A DNA stretch of 64,000 nucleotides, from contig NC_092575.1 of assembly GCF_037975245.1 (NCBI RefSeq), forward strand, positions 25,315,841 to 25,379,840, read 5' to 3'. Every line of letters starts with the position of its first letter. Position 1 is the stretch's first letter. Below the pieces are notes generated by a model, which saw only the letters and a list, made by a program, of their open reading frames with translations, searched no databases and was not told where the DNA came from. Made by a program: the position numbers and the translations under genes. Origin of the DNA: Apostichopus japonicus. Its lineage: Eukaryota; Echinodermata; Holothuroidea; Aspidochirotida; Stichopodidae. Shown here piece after piece: positions 1 to 13,038 of the stretch.

Positions 1-11
1 ATATATATATA

Positions 12-806
12 CCCATAAGCGTACGGGACCATTTCAGTTTGGGTGGGCAGAAAGTTTTGCGCCCGAAAGTTCCCGTGACACTATCTAAGCGGAGCGCCAC
101 CATCGGTTGGCGCGTAGCGTAATTAGAAGAAGAGAAAATGGTAACATCACTTTGAATGGGAAAAATAGGACAGTACATTTGTTAAGCTTTTATTTAGTTA
201 CCGTATTTATTATTTTAACACAGTACTCAGCTATACTTCCAGAAAAAAAACATACATTGTTTAACGAAACGTAGGCGGGATAACGTCGCTGTGTCGGGTG
301 AGACTGCAATTTGTCTAGCAAAAAAAGTATAAAAAATATATAAAAGAATAAGATAAACCTGCACTTCTAGGCTTGCAGGCACTCATTCCCCCCCCCCCCC
401 CTCACCATCCATAAAAAAAGTTTCTTATATACACTCATGTCGGAGATGTCCAGGTATAAGCCTACAGTTAATTTTGGCCGACAGTGCAAAACGTGGTAGC
501 CCAGATGAGCTGCGCTTACGGTGGTGTTACACGGAAATATTCTGGCATCATGATTCTAAATAAAGAAAATCATTAGGCTATATTTATATTAATGTCACAA
601 AACAAATAACACAAAACGCTCTCCACGGAATTGTCGGGCAAAAATTTGAAAAAGATTCGGGCAAGCTACTGCATATTTATTTACATATATTTTTGTCTCC
701 TTTTGGGCTGCCCGAGTTTTCAGGACCTTTGCCCGAATTTCTTGTCCTTCTGGAAAATTGGGGGCAGTCTGCCCCCCCCCCCTGCCCCCCGCCTCGTACG
801 CCTATG
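12..806. mobile_element. TIR element with poly-C tract and conserved hairpin
   Basis: It starts cataagcgtacggga and ends tcgtacgcctatg, near-inverted ends, between AT-rich flanks. Inside lie the words cccgaaa/cccgaattt and a 12-bp C run shared with 2899-3261. The hairpin gcgccaccatcggttggcgc is at about 95-114. No coding capacity is evident. Several short frames here come only from the repeat. Confidence 0.45.
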
Positions 807-2885
807 TATATACTAACTTTGACACTTCACTTTCTTTTGCGATATTTATGGAATGTTTGGCTCTCCGTAGTAGATCTCTTTTTGACATTACGGGGATGAG
901 GTTATCCACAGATATGAGATGAGGGGTGGCGAACCACGAGGAAAGTGCGATCGCCAACAATCGCCGGGAAGGGGTACGAGAGGAGGGGTGTCCCTATCCC
1001 CTCCGGAAATTTGTGACAATTGAAATGTATTGAATAATGCAAAATGGTGCAACTTGGAGATGCTTTTTACACTGTTTCCTCTCATAGACCACACAAAATG
1101 TTCCTATTTTAGATGTGAAAATGAAAAATATCCAACCTCCATGTGAAGAAATTTGTAACAATTCAACATAGCCTCTTGGGCATGTTCAAATCAATGTTTC
1201 AATTAACGAGTCAGCAAAGGTTTATTTTATGTCTATATACTTGGGATGAGATCACAATTTCTTATTTCTCACTTAGATAATTAGATTGCTTTATATCTCA
1301 TTAGTGCATAACAACGAAATACATTTCTTTAAAATCAGTTCAATAGCTGAAGAAACTAACATTTATGTGGAATATTGATAAATTTAATTGGAGGCGATGT
1401 GAAACAAGCTGTATTTAAAAGCTTTGATATGATGCTTCGCACTTTACACTTTAGTTTCGATAATTCTTAAGTCATGGCTTCACATGTAATAAATAATAAA
1501 TCTACAAGAATTTCCAGTGGCGTGGTTATTCATCAATTCAGCATACATCGGACTAAAAGATCCTGAGTGTGTTTTTAATATACTTTGTACACGACTTGCA
1601 GTCATCGATAAACAAGGAGGTTAATAAGGATAACTAATTTATTTTCCTTCTTTCACAGTTAAGTTTCAAAGGTGTGTGTTTTTTTAAGAAGATTCATGTA
1701 CAACTTGAAAGCAGAAATAAAATATTATTTATGGGTATGTGGGCAAGGTGGGGTGAGGGGGAGCATTCGGAAAAGTAATATTTAATACCTTTGTGTTTTG
1801 TACACACAATTGGTGACAAAAGTGACATATTTAGGTTCCACCTCTAATTTTTTTCAGAGAATTTAGTTTAGCGTAGTTTTTAAGGCTAGAATAGCGGCTT
1901 TGCCCGCGCGATTTATGTATTCATGACAAGTGGCAACAATGAAACATAGCTCTGCAATATCACACAGTTTTAGCGCCGATCTATCGGACGTTCATGTCTC
2001 TTCGGGCAGCCCTTGAAAATTTACAAAGTTTAGGGTTCACATTTATTCTTGGAACTGAATTTATTATACTCGTCATCGTGCCCGCAGGACAAATTATTTA
2101 AATAATTTGTACAGTTTCTCTAATTAAGCATTTCTGGATTTACAAAATATGGTGTGTATTTCCTCGACAGCACGTTTGTAGGCGGAGGTTAGTTTCAATC
2201 ATCAAACTCGTGATCATGCATGGGTGTTATAGTAGCACGCATATGCAATTAATATCCATAATTTGAAAGATTTACCTTAATTCGATCATTTTGAAAATGA
2301 TGGATGAGCTTGTAAAATGGCATGAAAGAAGGTACCCATATAATGAGTGTATTGCACGTATTAAAAGTTTACATATCGTCGGGGATAAAACCAAAAGACG
2401 ACCCTTGACTAATGAAGCGACTGGGGGATTTGAAAGAATGACTTTAGCCAGCATCTTTTATTTTGATATGTCATAGTTCCAGAATTAAGATTATAAACTG
2501 AGAGACGAATGCGTTTCTATACCTTCTCTTATCTCGAGAAAAAAAAATCAACTTTAAAATATGGTTATTCTCTCGAATAATCTAGAATAATTAAATAGTC
2601 AATTATTTATGACGTCGGCTTCCTAGTATACCGGACTAAAATGATAATGTTAAAACATTGTTTTAACATATTTATAACTCAACCAAAACATTTCCTATTA
2701 AATTCAGTTGAACAACTGATTAACCTTGGAGGCAAGGGCGGCGGAACCGGGGGGCACAGGGGCACGTGCCCCCCCACTTTTCCTCAGGTAAAAAATGTGC
2801 CCTTTTTCTACATAAAAAATTCTAAATAAAAAAAGAGTTAACAAAGCGAAACCCACATCGAATGAAATATTTCGGGAAGTTTTAA
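807..2885. other. Intergenic, no gene seen
   Basis: AT-rich DNA without credible exons on either strand. It holds short poly-C runs near 2767 and a fragment at about 2610-2700 that resembles words found near 8090 and 63785, probably a dispersed repeat. Confidence 0.5.
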
Positions 2886-3274
2886 ATGTTTACTACCATA
2901 GGCGTAGGAGCCCAATTTGATTTTGGGGGCTGTAACGACTTGCCCGAAAAATATAACCAAAATTTTTCGCGCGCTCCGCGCGCGTTCAACATGTTAATTT
3001 GCATATCAAATAGGCATGCGTCGGTTATTACATCGCATGCCAATAACATACAATCATTTGCCGTGTTATTACCCTTCCATATTGGTTAGAATTATTGGGA
3101 AAGTCGTTACAATAATAATGATCATAATAATATCAGTTTAACCATTGAAAAACACATAGCAAATTATTTTTCTTTCAGTAGGTGCCCGAAAAATTCTCAG
3201 CATATTGCCCGAATTTTCACAAACTTTTTGGGTGGGCCCCCCCCCCCCGCCTCCTACACCTATGTTTACTACCA
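2886..3274. mobile_element. Inserted element with 13-bp target duplication
   Basis: The 13-mer atgtttactacca occurs at 2886-2898 and 3262-3274. Between them the sequence starts taggcgtaggagcc and ends gcctcctacacct, a near-perfect inverted end pair. The inside has tgcccgaaaaat words and a terminal C run like the element at 12-806. A 13-bp duplication suits target-primed insertion more than most cut-and-paste transposons. It is non-coding. Confidence 0.65.
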
Positions 3275-3898
3275 CAAGGCTTCTAACATTCTGGTGAGTG
3301 CCATTATGCATATTCAATTTGCCAACAAAATCCTAATGCATTTCCAAAAATGCCTTGCTATATTACATTGTGACTTTGTAATAAGCATAAGCCATCTATA
3401 GCCTACTATGAATAATGAGTATAGTTTTAATATCCCTTAACCTACCCCATCCTTTCGTATTTTGACATATTTCATTTGCTTTCGTGCATGTATCGATCGC
3501 GTGTTCAGGGACTTGGACTTTATAATGATTTCACCTCATTTTGTCTCGAAAGAAAACTTGTTCCTTGTTTCCCAATTTGCACATTAGATATTGCAGTGCT
3601 AGTATGCATTGTTTCCTTGAGGGGGGGGGGGGGGCGTTGATGGAGTGATGCGTATACGCAAATAAGATGATACAATAAGAGTTGTAAAGGGTACTAAATA
3701 TCAGGCTGCATCAGTCCAATCGAATTTCTGCAAAGTGCCCTTCGACGTTGGTGCCCCCCCCCCAGATTAAAAATGCTTCCGCCGCCCTTGCTTGGAGGAC
3801 ATTCATTACCACTTGTCTTGTCTTGCCTGCAAATACGCAGTATTTTGTAGTACGCGTGTAGTGCTTGCAGTATTAGGAAGAACATTTTGATTGCTCAT
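3275..3898. other. Intergenic with poly-G and poly-C tracts
   Basis: A 14-bp G run lies near 3620 and a C run near 3755, the latter next to a word resembling the element ends seen elsewhere (gcccttgc). No exon is seen. Confidence 0.4.
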
Positions 3899-4284
3899 GG
3901 TGTTCGTTTTCGGGCGTTTGAAAGCCATTTTAACTTTTAATCAGGAATTTTAGATATCTCGAAATAATTCCAGATATATCCATATATCTGAAATAGAATT
4001 TCAAATATCTCAAATTCAGATTCAGATATATCGAAAGCAATGAGATATCTCGAATTCAATTTCAGATATATGAAATAGAATTTTAGATATCTTGAATTCA
4101 ATTTCAGATATCTGACATGAATTCAAGATATCTGAAATTCTATTTCAGTTATCTGAAATGGAATACGATATATTTTAAATATCTGAAATAAAATTTTAGA
4201 TATCTAGAATAAGAAACAATTCCAGATATATAAAATTCCCGATTAAATGTTAAAATGGCTTTCCATACGGGCGGACAACACACC
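3899..4284. mobile_element. Fold-back (palindromic) element rich in AGATATCTGAAAT words
   Basis: The outer 50-60 bp on each side are inverted copies: gaaagccattttaac on the left and its near-complement gttaaaatggcttt on the right, continuing outward to ggtgt and cacc. The centre is a run of agatatctgaaat-type words in both orientations. A single strand could fold along nearly its whole length. It has no coding potential. Confidence 0.7.
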
Positions 4285-4847
4285 AGGGAGTATAATCATG
4301 TAGGTACCTACAAAGTGAGGGCGCTTGTGAGCGCCGTGGCAGGCTCAGAATAAGTTGGCTACGCAGCTAACCTATGAAACATGTACACAGAATATGAAAC
4401 TTTAAGCTTCAACGTCCAGTCATGTAGGTATCGTTCACTTGGTCGGTAATGCCAATATTGTATCCCGCACGCGTAATACAATAATAAGCCTAACATTTTC
4501 AAATTGAGTTGTGTGTTTTTTCTGAGAAACTGACTCAAAAAAAGTCCCCCAAAAAAAGCAACATAATATGACAATTTTACTGAAATTTAGCTGTGTTTAT
4601 TATTTTGACAGTGATTAAAGTAGTGTAGTTAACTTCATTTGAACACTGACGTAACATCCACATTGACATAGTAAAAGGCACATAGATGGCGTAATATAAT
4701 CTAATATATATTCGCTATAATAAACTATAACTCTGAGACGAAATAGAACTGTCACTAATTTGGGTGTTCGGAAATTAGAAAGAGACAAAAACATTAACTG
4801 AGCTTAAAATTCTACACAGCAAACTATTGGATAAGGCTCTTCGTGGT

Positions 4848-5093
<246 letters not shown>

Positions 5094-5345
5094 CGTTGCA
5101 CTTAATGTTACGAGTAATATTTTATTAAAAGTCTATCTTTACTGAAATTCATATGAAAACCATTGTAATGCAATTTTTATTGCTGACACTAAATTAATTC
5201 GAACTTACCCCACACCCCCCTCCCCTCCATTTCAAAAGCCAAAACCAAAGCAAAACTACGCTGAAAATAAGAGCATTCCTCCCAGTAATTTCTGTATTTT
5301 GTGCTTATCTCGTGACCTGAACTGAAATTAAGAACAAAAGGCAGC

Positions 5346-5351
5346 TTTATT
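5346..5351 (-). promoter_or_regulatory. AATAAA polyadenylation signal of gene A
   Basis: A canonical AATAAA on the minus strand lies about 77 nt past the TAA stop of gene A. It is the only such hexamer close downstream. Confidence 0.5.
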
Positions 5352-5427
5352 TGAAATCAGGAAACGGCTTATACACCTCTTTTACCCTGCCCTGAATATT
5401 ATAAAAACAAAATGTCTACAAAGTAAC

Positions 5428-8400
5428 TTAATAATAATAGTAACGGTAGACATCGTGGCAACAGCAGCCAGTCTGCACGCGTATGAGTGTCCAGCGATAG
5501 TCGCAACCTTGTCTCACGTATGCCCATTGATATCCGTATTGAGTCACACACTTGCCCTTGCATCTGCAAGGAGTATCTCTGTGGATTAAAAATAAGGTAG
5601 AAATTATTCAAGTTCCAATGTTATGCCACGGTGTCAATAAATCATGGAACTAACAATGATCAGTTCTATGTCGACTTAAGTTTTAAACTCATTTTCATGT
5701 CACCAAAATGACGTCATAGATGATGTAGGTTCTACACACTTTTGGATAGCTTTGTTTTATATCTCATAATTAAGAAAAGAATAAGGTCAACCGCCCCAAA
5801 ACTAGTAACCACGTATAGCACTGTCTAGTGATACTTTTTAAGAAAAAGTCGCCCAGGAAGAACCTGGGCACCAAAAACCAAACTACCAAACGATTGATCC
5901 GCTCTCAGCCCCAGACCTCTTGCATCGGGACTGTGACTGTGTGGTCATCGTCGGGTGTGCATCACCATTCCCCTCGAAAAGGAACAGATACTACACATGA
6001 TCTTAGCCAAAAGGCCGAGTACTGTCTAGTGATATACGTAAACATAATATTAAATATATGACTTTATTGTGACCTTAATACTGATTTCACTAATACGAGC
6101 CGATATGCATTCGTTGCATGGAATAAGGTATTGTAGTACACTAATACCAGCTGCCTATATATGCATTCATTGCATGGAATAATCGATTGTAGTACATTAC
6201 TCTGTATCATACATTGTATATACATTGTACTGCCGTCAGCAGCATATATAGACATTACTAGCTGGTCTCACAATGACGAGAACCCTATATATGTTTACAT
6301 TTGATTTATTAAAGTAGATGCAATGTTACACTCTTCACAATGAAAAGGAAGAGACATGTTATGGATCAATACCATCATTTTTTTAATTTATATTATTTTT
6401 GATTTTGTGTAAATATCCATACAAATTTTACTCATGAGGGTATGGGGAGGGGAGGGGAGGGGGATAGGGAATGAGAGCAACCACGTATACTACTTCTGGG
6501 GGGCTTTAGCGCCCCCCTCCCCAAGGAAAAAAATCAGGGGATAATCCCCCTAACTGGTTTTTAACGACACAAACATCCTAGTGTATAGTAAATATAACAT
6601 GCATATGCGGTATAACCTAAATAGTCGAAAATTATTAACAGTTGCAAAACATAGCACCATTTTGCATCTAATCACGTTCACGTTTACCAAAATTTGTTAG
6701 ACTCCTCTCTAGTCTTACCATCTGATACCCCTTCCCCCACCTCTTCCAGTACCAAACAAAGGTTGTTCTACCCCTGTGGAGGGATCAACCATTCCCCACG
6801 GTTACGGAGGAAATAATCTATTTTCCCTTAATATTTCAGTTTTGCTCACCTGCTGCAATATGCTTCGTAGAACCTTCTTGGATATATTACCCGCACGTAC
6901 TGGCCCCTGATAGTCTGTGCCCACGTGATTTCTGTGAATTGGCGATACACGTTGCATTGGTTTCTGGAGTAATAATACCACAGATGGGCTCTGGAGAAAA
7001 ACAAACGATTTTAAGTTTATTAAACAATGAAGAGTGATTACGTCATTCATAAATCTATCGTTATACTCGATATACACCGCAAATTCTTTAAAAAAAATTA
7101 ACTAAAATAAACTGTGTCACACAATAACCGAGGATTTTTGTAGGTGTGAGTGTCGCTTTAACCACATAGTAACTTGACGTTATCAATTTAACAAACAAAA
7201 TTAAAGGAAAAAGTGCATTTGCTTTTTAAAAAGTTGCGATATTTCGGGTAAAATCTACGATTATTCGCCCCCCCCCCCGCCCCAAAGATAATCGGCCCTA
7301 TATACAAACTGGTAGATTCATATATTTCATGTATTCCTTTGGTCAATAGATAACATATATAACAACTTTGATATTAAAATTTGATATTTGAAACTTGCAC
7401 GTCATACATCAGAAAAGTTTTCAAATCATCTTTACCGAAGGGGTATACCAACTTGTTAAAGGGAAGGTACGAGTGAACATTTTATTTGATTGATGAAAAA
7501 GGACCACATTTTACGCATTCTGCAGTGAAATTTCCATTCAATTCCTTTAAGTATGTATACGAAATAAGAACAATTGAAGTTAACGCGTTACGTACCAAAC
7601 GTAAACTTGACACAAGGTGTGATGTCTTAAATGCAAACTGAAAACAAAAGAAGCCTTTTATAATTTCTTACGTCCAATTGTCTACTTCATAATTAAACAG
7701 AATCTCAATATGAATAGATCAAATTCATTTAGTAAATTGTTAACTTTCCATTCGCTTACAAGTGAACATGAAAAAGCTTTTACAATCAAGAGGTCGAACA
7801 ATAAAGTGCAAGTTCAAGCAACAATATCATCACAACTGTTATTTTGCTTTGCTTCAAATTCACTTATTTTTCAATATTGTGACAATTGCAATTAGCATTA
7901 GCATCTCGAAGCGCAATGTAGAAATTGTATGTCAATCTTTAACCAGGATGTTAAGATTATGTTCCTCTTCCAGTGATAGCAATATTTCTAAAGTAAGTTA
8001 AGTTTTCAAGATATTAACCTTAAACAAAATATTTTTTAAAACTCTGGAATATTCCTTTAAGGCCAACTTGGTGATGACGCCAGCTTCTTGGTCCGGGCGT
8101 CAATGTTAATGTTAGACCATTGTTTTTATAAAATCGTTAAGAAAAAAACTTAACCCAAACCCTAACTTCATATTAAAAAACAGAGCACATTTAGAGGACA
8201 TTCACCACATTTTGTCCTCTTTTTTGACAAGTATTGTAAGAAAGCGAATTATGGTCCTTTAAAGTGTATTGTTTTCCTATTGTGTTATGTGGAGGTATCC
8301 GACCTTAACTGACCTGAAAGATCTGCTTTATTGGCTCCAATTATAGCACGCTACAGCTAGAAGTTTCTTGAGATTACGTAATCGACCTGCCATGGTCGTA

Positions 8401-11400
8401 AATCGACCTCAGGCTCAACAATTAGCCTGCATAGCTTCTCAACACCATTGTGTTAACACTTTGTGGTAATATGTTCAGTCTACAGTGTAGTTAATCATAC
8501 AGCGTTCACACAAAGACCCTCATACAAGAACAATATGCGGCAGGCGTAGCAGACTAATTGTCCTTTTTTACAAGTATTGTAAGCGAATTACGGCCACCTT
8601 AAAGTCTATTGTTTTCCTATTGTGCTATGTGGAGGTATCTGACCTTAACTGACCTGAAAGATCTGCTTTATTGGCTCCAATTATAGCACGCTGCAGCTAG
8701 AGCCATGGTCGTAAATCAACCGCAGGCTTAACAATTAGCATGAATAGCTTCTCAACACCATTGTGTAATCACTTTGTGGTAATAAGTTCAGTCTACGGTG
8801 TAGTTAATCTATACACCGTTCACACAAAGACCCTCCCTCATACAAGAAAAAAATATGCGGCAGGCGTCGCAGACTAATTGGTAAAAAGAGGTCATTTTAC
8901 GACCAAGTCAGGTCGATTACGTGATCTCAAGAAACTTTTCCATGATAGCGTGCTATAGTTGGTGTCTATATAGCATACTTTTAGTGGTCTCTGTGTTAGA
9001 CTATATACTCCAGACACGTTAACGATGAACGTTAACTGTTTATTGTCGAGGTCATTTTAACAATAATTTAAACAAAAAATGGATATAGAAATATTAGGTG
9101 GACTCATAGGTAGCTCAAGTCATGTTTTAAATGTACATGCTTGCCAACTCCCCCCCCCCCCCCCCTCCAACCCAACTTTATATCCTGTCCTATCATAGAG
9201 ATAAAGAAAGTATGAAATAATTTCGCTATACTTCTTATACTTATACTTTCTTACCTCTTTTGTCTAGTCGAAAGAGAGGCATCGAATTCCTCGCAATCTG
9301 CAAGAAGGTTGTCAGGAATGATAGATTCGTTGTTGAACGTTGGCTCACTAGTAATTTCTGACTCCCTGCCAGTGAAATCCTCTTGAACGATGTTTAAGTA
9401 AGTAGCGCGACTGCATGCAGAAAACAGACGAAACAAAATTGTGAGATATCCTTCTTTAAAAATAAAACAAACGAACACATAATATTACGTTTCATTCATA
9501 AGTTATAATGCTACTAATAATAATCAGCAGTTATTTTTACGACGCTTAAGTGACCACAAATGTGGGAGAAACCTACAAGGGCTTATGAATTACAACTTAC
9601 ACGTCGGGTGGCTTCCAATTCAACATTTTAACTCAAATTTGGAATATTTTCAATTTAGAAAGTAATTTGAGATGGGAAAACCGCAGATTGCTCTTGGATG
9701 AAAAGCCCACCTGTTACGTTGGAATGCGAGAGGTCTCGATAACTAATTTTAACGAGACACAAGCCTGGGTTCGTTTCCGTAAGGAACACAGACAAATTGA
9801 CGAGTCTAGAGATTTTAAATGAGAACGTAAACTATATTGAACAATGGATTTCGAACTAACAACAACAAGTGGTAATTACAAATATATAGAAAATTACTCA
9901 CAAACTTAACAAGACAGGATACACTTTAAAACACGCTGGTCTTTTCCAACGGCGATATCCCTCAGCGGCCACGACCTCGATGACGACGATTCTCGGTCCG
10001 TTGTACCGCGAAATTCACTGGTCCTCGACGAAGTTTCTCGCGATCCCAGAAACAGCAGTCACCTTCTTTCCGGCGATGCTCCAAAATAGAAGACGGACTT
10101 CCAGCCACAAAAGAGTGAAGCACAAGTCGAACTTCTCGCCGACTAAATATTACCAGAGTCAGTCCAAAATCAGCTTTATAGCCACCAACTCCTGGCGTAA
10201 CGAACTTCCTCAACGGAGACAGAAATTCTTCACCTTCTCCGCAATAACGACTGAAAACTGTAGTATCACAGTAAAGTCCTCTTCAAACTTCTGAATGGAA
10301 GTGTAGAATCAATCTTGGTATCGATATCTCAATCCTTCAGAAAATACTGGTAGTTGAGCACTGACGATATATAGTAGAATGGTATAATATGTGTCGTCGC
10401 TTGTATTCGTACAGAAACTGAGAAACTCTCCGATCTGGGCGGGTTTATATACGATTCGCCATGTCAAGAATCATCTAGATCTCTCTCGATACACCTGAGT
10501 AACAACGCGACCCGGTTTCTCTATTCTTGGAAGTCCTTTGCATCGCTCGCGAATATTCCAGAGAATCCACGAAGATGTGTACAGCTTACACGCGATCTCA
10601 CGTAAACCGACGTTAACCCGAGACCAGCGCGTCATCATAAGGAATATACCAGAACAATCGTGTATTATAACATTGTGACACGGTAACCCGACCTAATTTC
10701 TCAAATACTGATTTATCACGTAGGCAATTTTAAAGACTTTCTATAATATAACATTAGGTTTCTCATTAGCAGTAAGTAACTAGCGTTAGGCTACAATGGG
10801 CCCTCGTAACACCACCTTACTATGACCCGGCCGGGAATCGAACCCCGAACCTCCGGATTGCTAAGCCTCATTGCTTGAAATGCCACCGCCTTTATCCACT
10901 CGGCCACAGCACCGGTCATGTCTATACACGCAATGTACTTACGATCAATACGTGATACTTATAGTGTTTTGATATGTCTCGGTCGTCTCATAACTTGCCA
11001 ACATTCTTATCATACTGCATGCAGGTACATTGGTCTCCAATTCTGTTCCGATTCTACTTGTTTATTTATTGCTTGTCTCTTCCATTAAGATATAGATGTC
11101 GGTGAAGTCACTATACTCTGGTGAGTTTCTATTTAGTTTATTTAATCAGGCAATTAGTAGGGATGAACTGGATTTGGTATTTCAAATTCAGCCGGACAAC
11201 TGGACAAAACAAAACAAAAATCCGGCTGCGGAAGTCTAGCCGGCTTTACCTGATTTTCAAAATTAACATAACCTAACAGCTTCTTTGGTCTAAAGGGGGG
11301 GGGGGGGGGGGGGATTGTAAACGACATAGTCTGTATATTCTAACCTTCCTGTTTATGTTATCCAGTTTGTGATGATTCACAAATTATGAGATCTTCTTTA

Positions 11401-11902
11401 ATGAAAAACATCTTCAAATCCGACCGGGAATGTCGGCCGGATTTGAAATCCGGTGCATCATGTCCAATGGGATTCCGATATACGTAATCGGTAGGCCGTA
11501 GGGACACCGTCACATTTTATGTTGACTGAAAACTCGTCCCAGAAAACGGAGTGGGCGGTGAGAGAAGGGAGACTGGGGGCAAGCGAGGTCAAAGGTTAGC
11601 AGGGTGGAAATACGTAGTTACGTTCCTGCCGGATTTATTATCGACACATGACACCCCAGTCCCTCCTACCCCCCCCCATAACCCCCATCCCCTTCTAAGC
11701 TTCAAACCCTTTACCGACTATCTCGTCACCCAAGGGATACCAATTCAATATTAGCATGAACTCACAGATTAGAGCAGAAACTATCAGGGACTGCTTGGTC
11801 TTCCGAGGGCACGGTGATGCTCTTTATAGTTGGTGGGGGTTCCTCTTGATCACGTTGTGCAAGCACCGAGTTAAAAAAGAGCAGAAGTCCTAGGACACAC
11901 AT
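5428..11902 (-). CDS. Gene A: secreted cystine-knot ligand precursor (PTTH/Trunk, Spatzle or neurotrophin-like)
   Basis: Coding exons, in order of translation, are 11902-11766, 9410-9255, 6990-6850 and 5578-5428. All junctions are GT-AG and phase 2, giving 194 aa. Residues 1-15 (MCVLGLLLFFNSVLA) are a signal peptide, followed by an acidic propeptide. The furin site RQKR (95-98) is completed across an exon junction. The mature part (99-194) has nine cysteines: C110, C143, C149, C151, C155, C170 and the triplet C183-C185. YPRRFYEAYC precedes a CRCKGKC cluster, and the end reads RWTLIRVQTGCCCH. Spacing and the terminal Cys cluster fit a cystine-knot growth factor, with the P-R-F-x-E...C pattern recalling PTTH/Trunk and W-x-x-I-R-V...C-x-C recalling neurotrophins. 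The exact family is unresolved. The product is probably exported, cleaved by a convertase and acts on a receptor. Introns carry a U2-headed SINE, a tandem repeat and an LTR. Confidence 0.82.
5834..6020 (-). mobile_element. SINE-like retroelement with U2 snRNA-like head
   Basis: It lies in intron 3 of gene A and is flanked by a perfect 14-bp duplication, actgtctagtgata, at 5820-5833 and 6021-6034. Read on the minus strand the element opens with ctcggccttttggctaagat and then gtgtagtatctgttc, the conserved 5' end of U2 snRNA. After that it departs from U2. A perfect hairpin gcccaggttcttcctgggc lies near the 3' end, which finishes in a T-rich and A-rich tail. Size is about 187 bp. Confidence 0.75.
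8217..8965. repeat. About 340-bp tandem duplication with inverted partial third copy
   Basis: Copy 1 (about 8217-8556) and copy 2 (about 8560-8880) share long stretches such as gaccttaactgacctgaaag and caacaccattgtgt. From 8885 to 8965 part of the unit recurs inverted (gattacgtgatctcaagaaac against gtttcttgagattacgtaat). All lies in intron 2 of gene A. Confidence 0.75.
9712..10680 (-). mobile_element. Solo-LTR-like sequence
   Basis: The stretch starts TGTTACG and ends TGACA on the plus strand, i.e. short inverted TG...CA ends. Read on the minus strand it has a TATATAAA box (10451-10444) about a quarter of the way in, then GC-moderate leader-like sequence, as expected for U3-R-U5. No second copy or internal polyprotein is present in the window, and no matching target duplication was found. 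Overlapping frames at 9962-10294 on both strands fall in it. Confidence 0.5.
10823..10917 (-). other. tRNA-like sequence (class II, Ser/Leu type), probable SINE head
   Basis: On the minus strand an A-box-like tggccgagtgg and a B-box ggttcgattcc are spaced as in tRNAs with a long variable arm. The acceptor and anticodon stems contain mismatches, so it is more likely a SINE head or pseudogene than a working tRNA. It sits in intron 1 of gene A. Confidence 0.6.
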
Positions 11903-13038
11903 CTATAAATTATAAGACAGTATAGTTAAACGTCTGTATTTAGAAGACTGAGCCTTACATTGAATGATATTGAATACATGTTATTTATTCCAGGACATAA
12001 ATATCTTATATTTTCTTTTTAAGTTTTAGGCTGTAATATTAGTCTGTGTCCAGCCGTTTTAATTGATTAGGCTGAGATACTTAAAAGGCTGATTTCCCTA
12101 AATTTATATGTGGTTTAGATCCTTTTTAACGATCTAAAACATATCAAAATCAATATTGTCCTAACGTCATCAGACCTATACTATTAACCTTCACTAGCTC
12201 TTCTTTCGCAACACTAAAAATTATAATACGATACATGAATTCTAAATAAATATGTCCGTCCGGACATGATGACGTTGTAGATATTACCTCTGGAAAATTA
12301 ATCTGTCATTTATGATATAATTGATCTCACGATAGAAGAAGTTTCAGATAATAAAACAGTCGACTAACAAATAAACAATAACAAAGTTTTGTTGATAAAA
12401 CATAAAATTACGCTTATATTCTTCCTGCATTCACATTTAATGAAAAATTAGGAAGATATTAAACAATCAAGCTTTACTTACTGATTTGAAATGCATGATG
12501 GCGCTAGTACTGAATCGACTCCGTAAGCTACGTAGGGTAATAAAGAAAATGGTAAGAGTTAAAAAGTCTTTTATCAACGTGTTGTTCAAATGGATAAACC
12601 AGATTATAAAACAGTCATGATACTATAATAATTCAAAATATATAAAATCTTCATGACAACAGAAACGTATACAGAGGCTTTTCGCCGGTTGTTATAGTAA
12701 AATGTATAATATAATGCAATATGTTTGTATCATTTTCTCATTGACACATTAAAAATAATAACACTAACAGCAGTTAACTCTCTATGCGAGTTAGTATATA
12801 CCCATGAATATCCAGTTTAGAGCAAACTATATGATAATAAAATGAAAAAAAAAAATTGCTAATTTGTCTGTACAACGATTTTACCTCGAAAGGGTCGTTA
12901 CTTTACTAAAAGAAAAAGTTTGCCAGCGGCTCGTACAAGACTTGCTTCTCAAATGTATTATATAAGGGATACAAATTAAGACTGGCCAGGCTAACTTTAA
13001 TTTAGTCCAGCGAGAAATTACTGTTGAAATCTACTCAC

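Noticed and set aside
5834-6020. Functional U2 snRNA gene
   Set aside because: Only the first about 40 nt resemble U2. The Sm-site region and later stems differ, and a target duplication marks it as retroposed.
10823-10917. Functional tRNA gene
   Set aside because: Mismatched acceptor and anticodon stems. More likely a SINE head.
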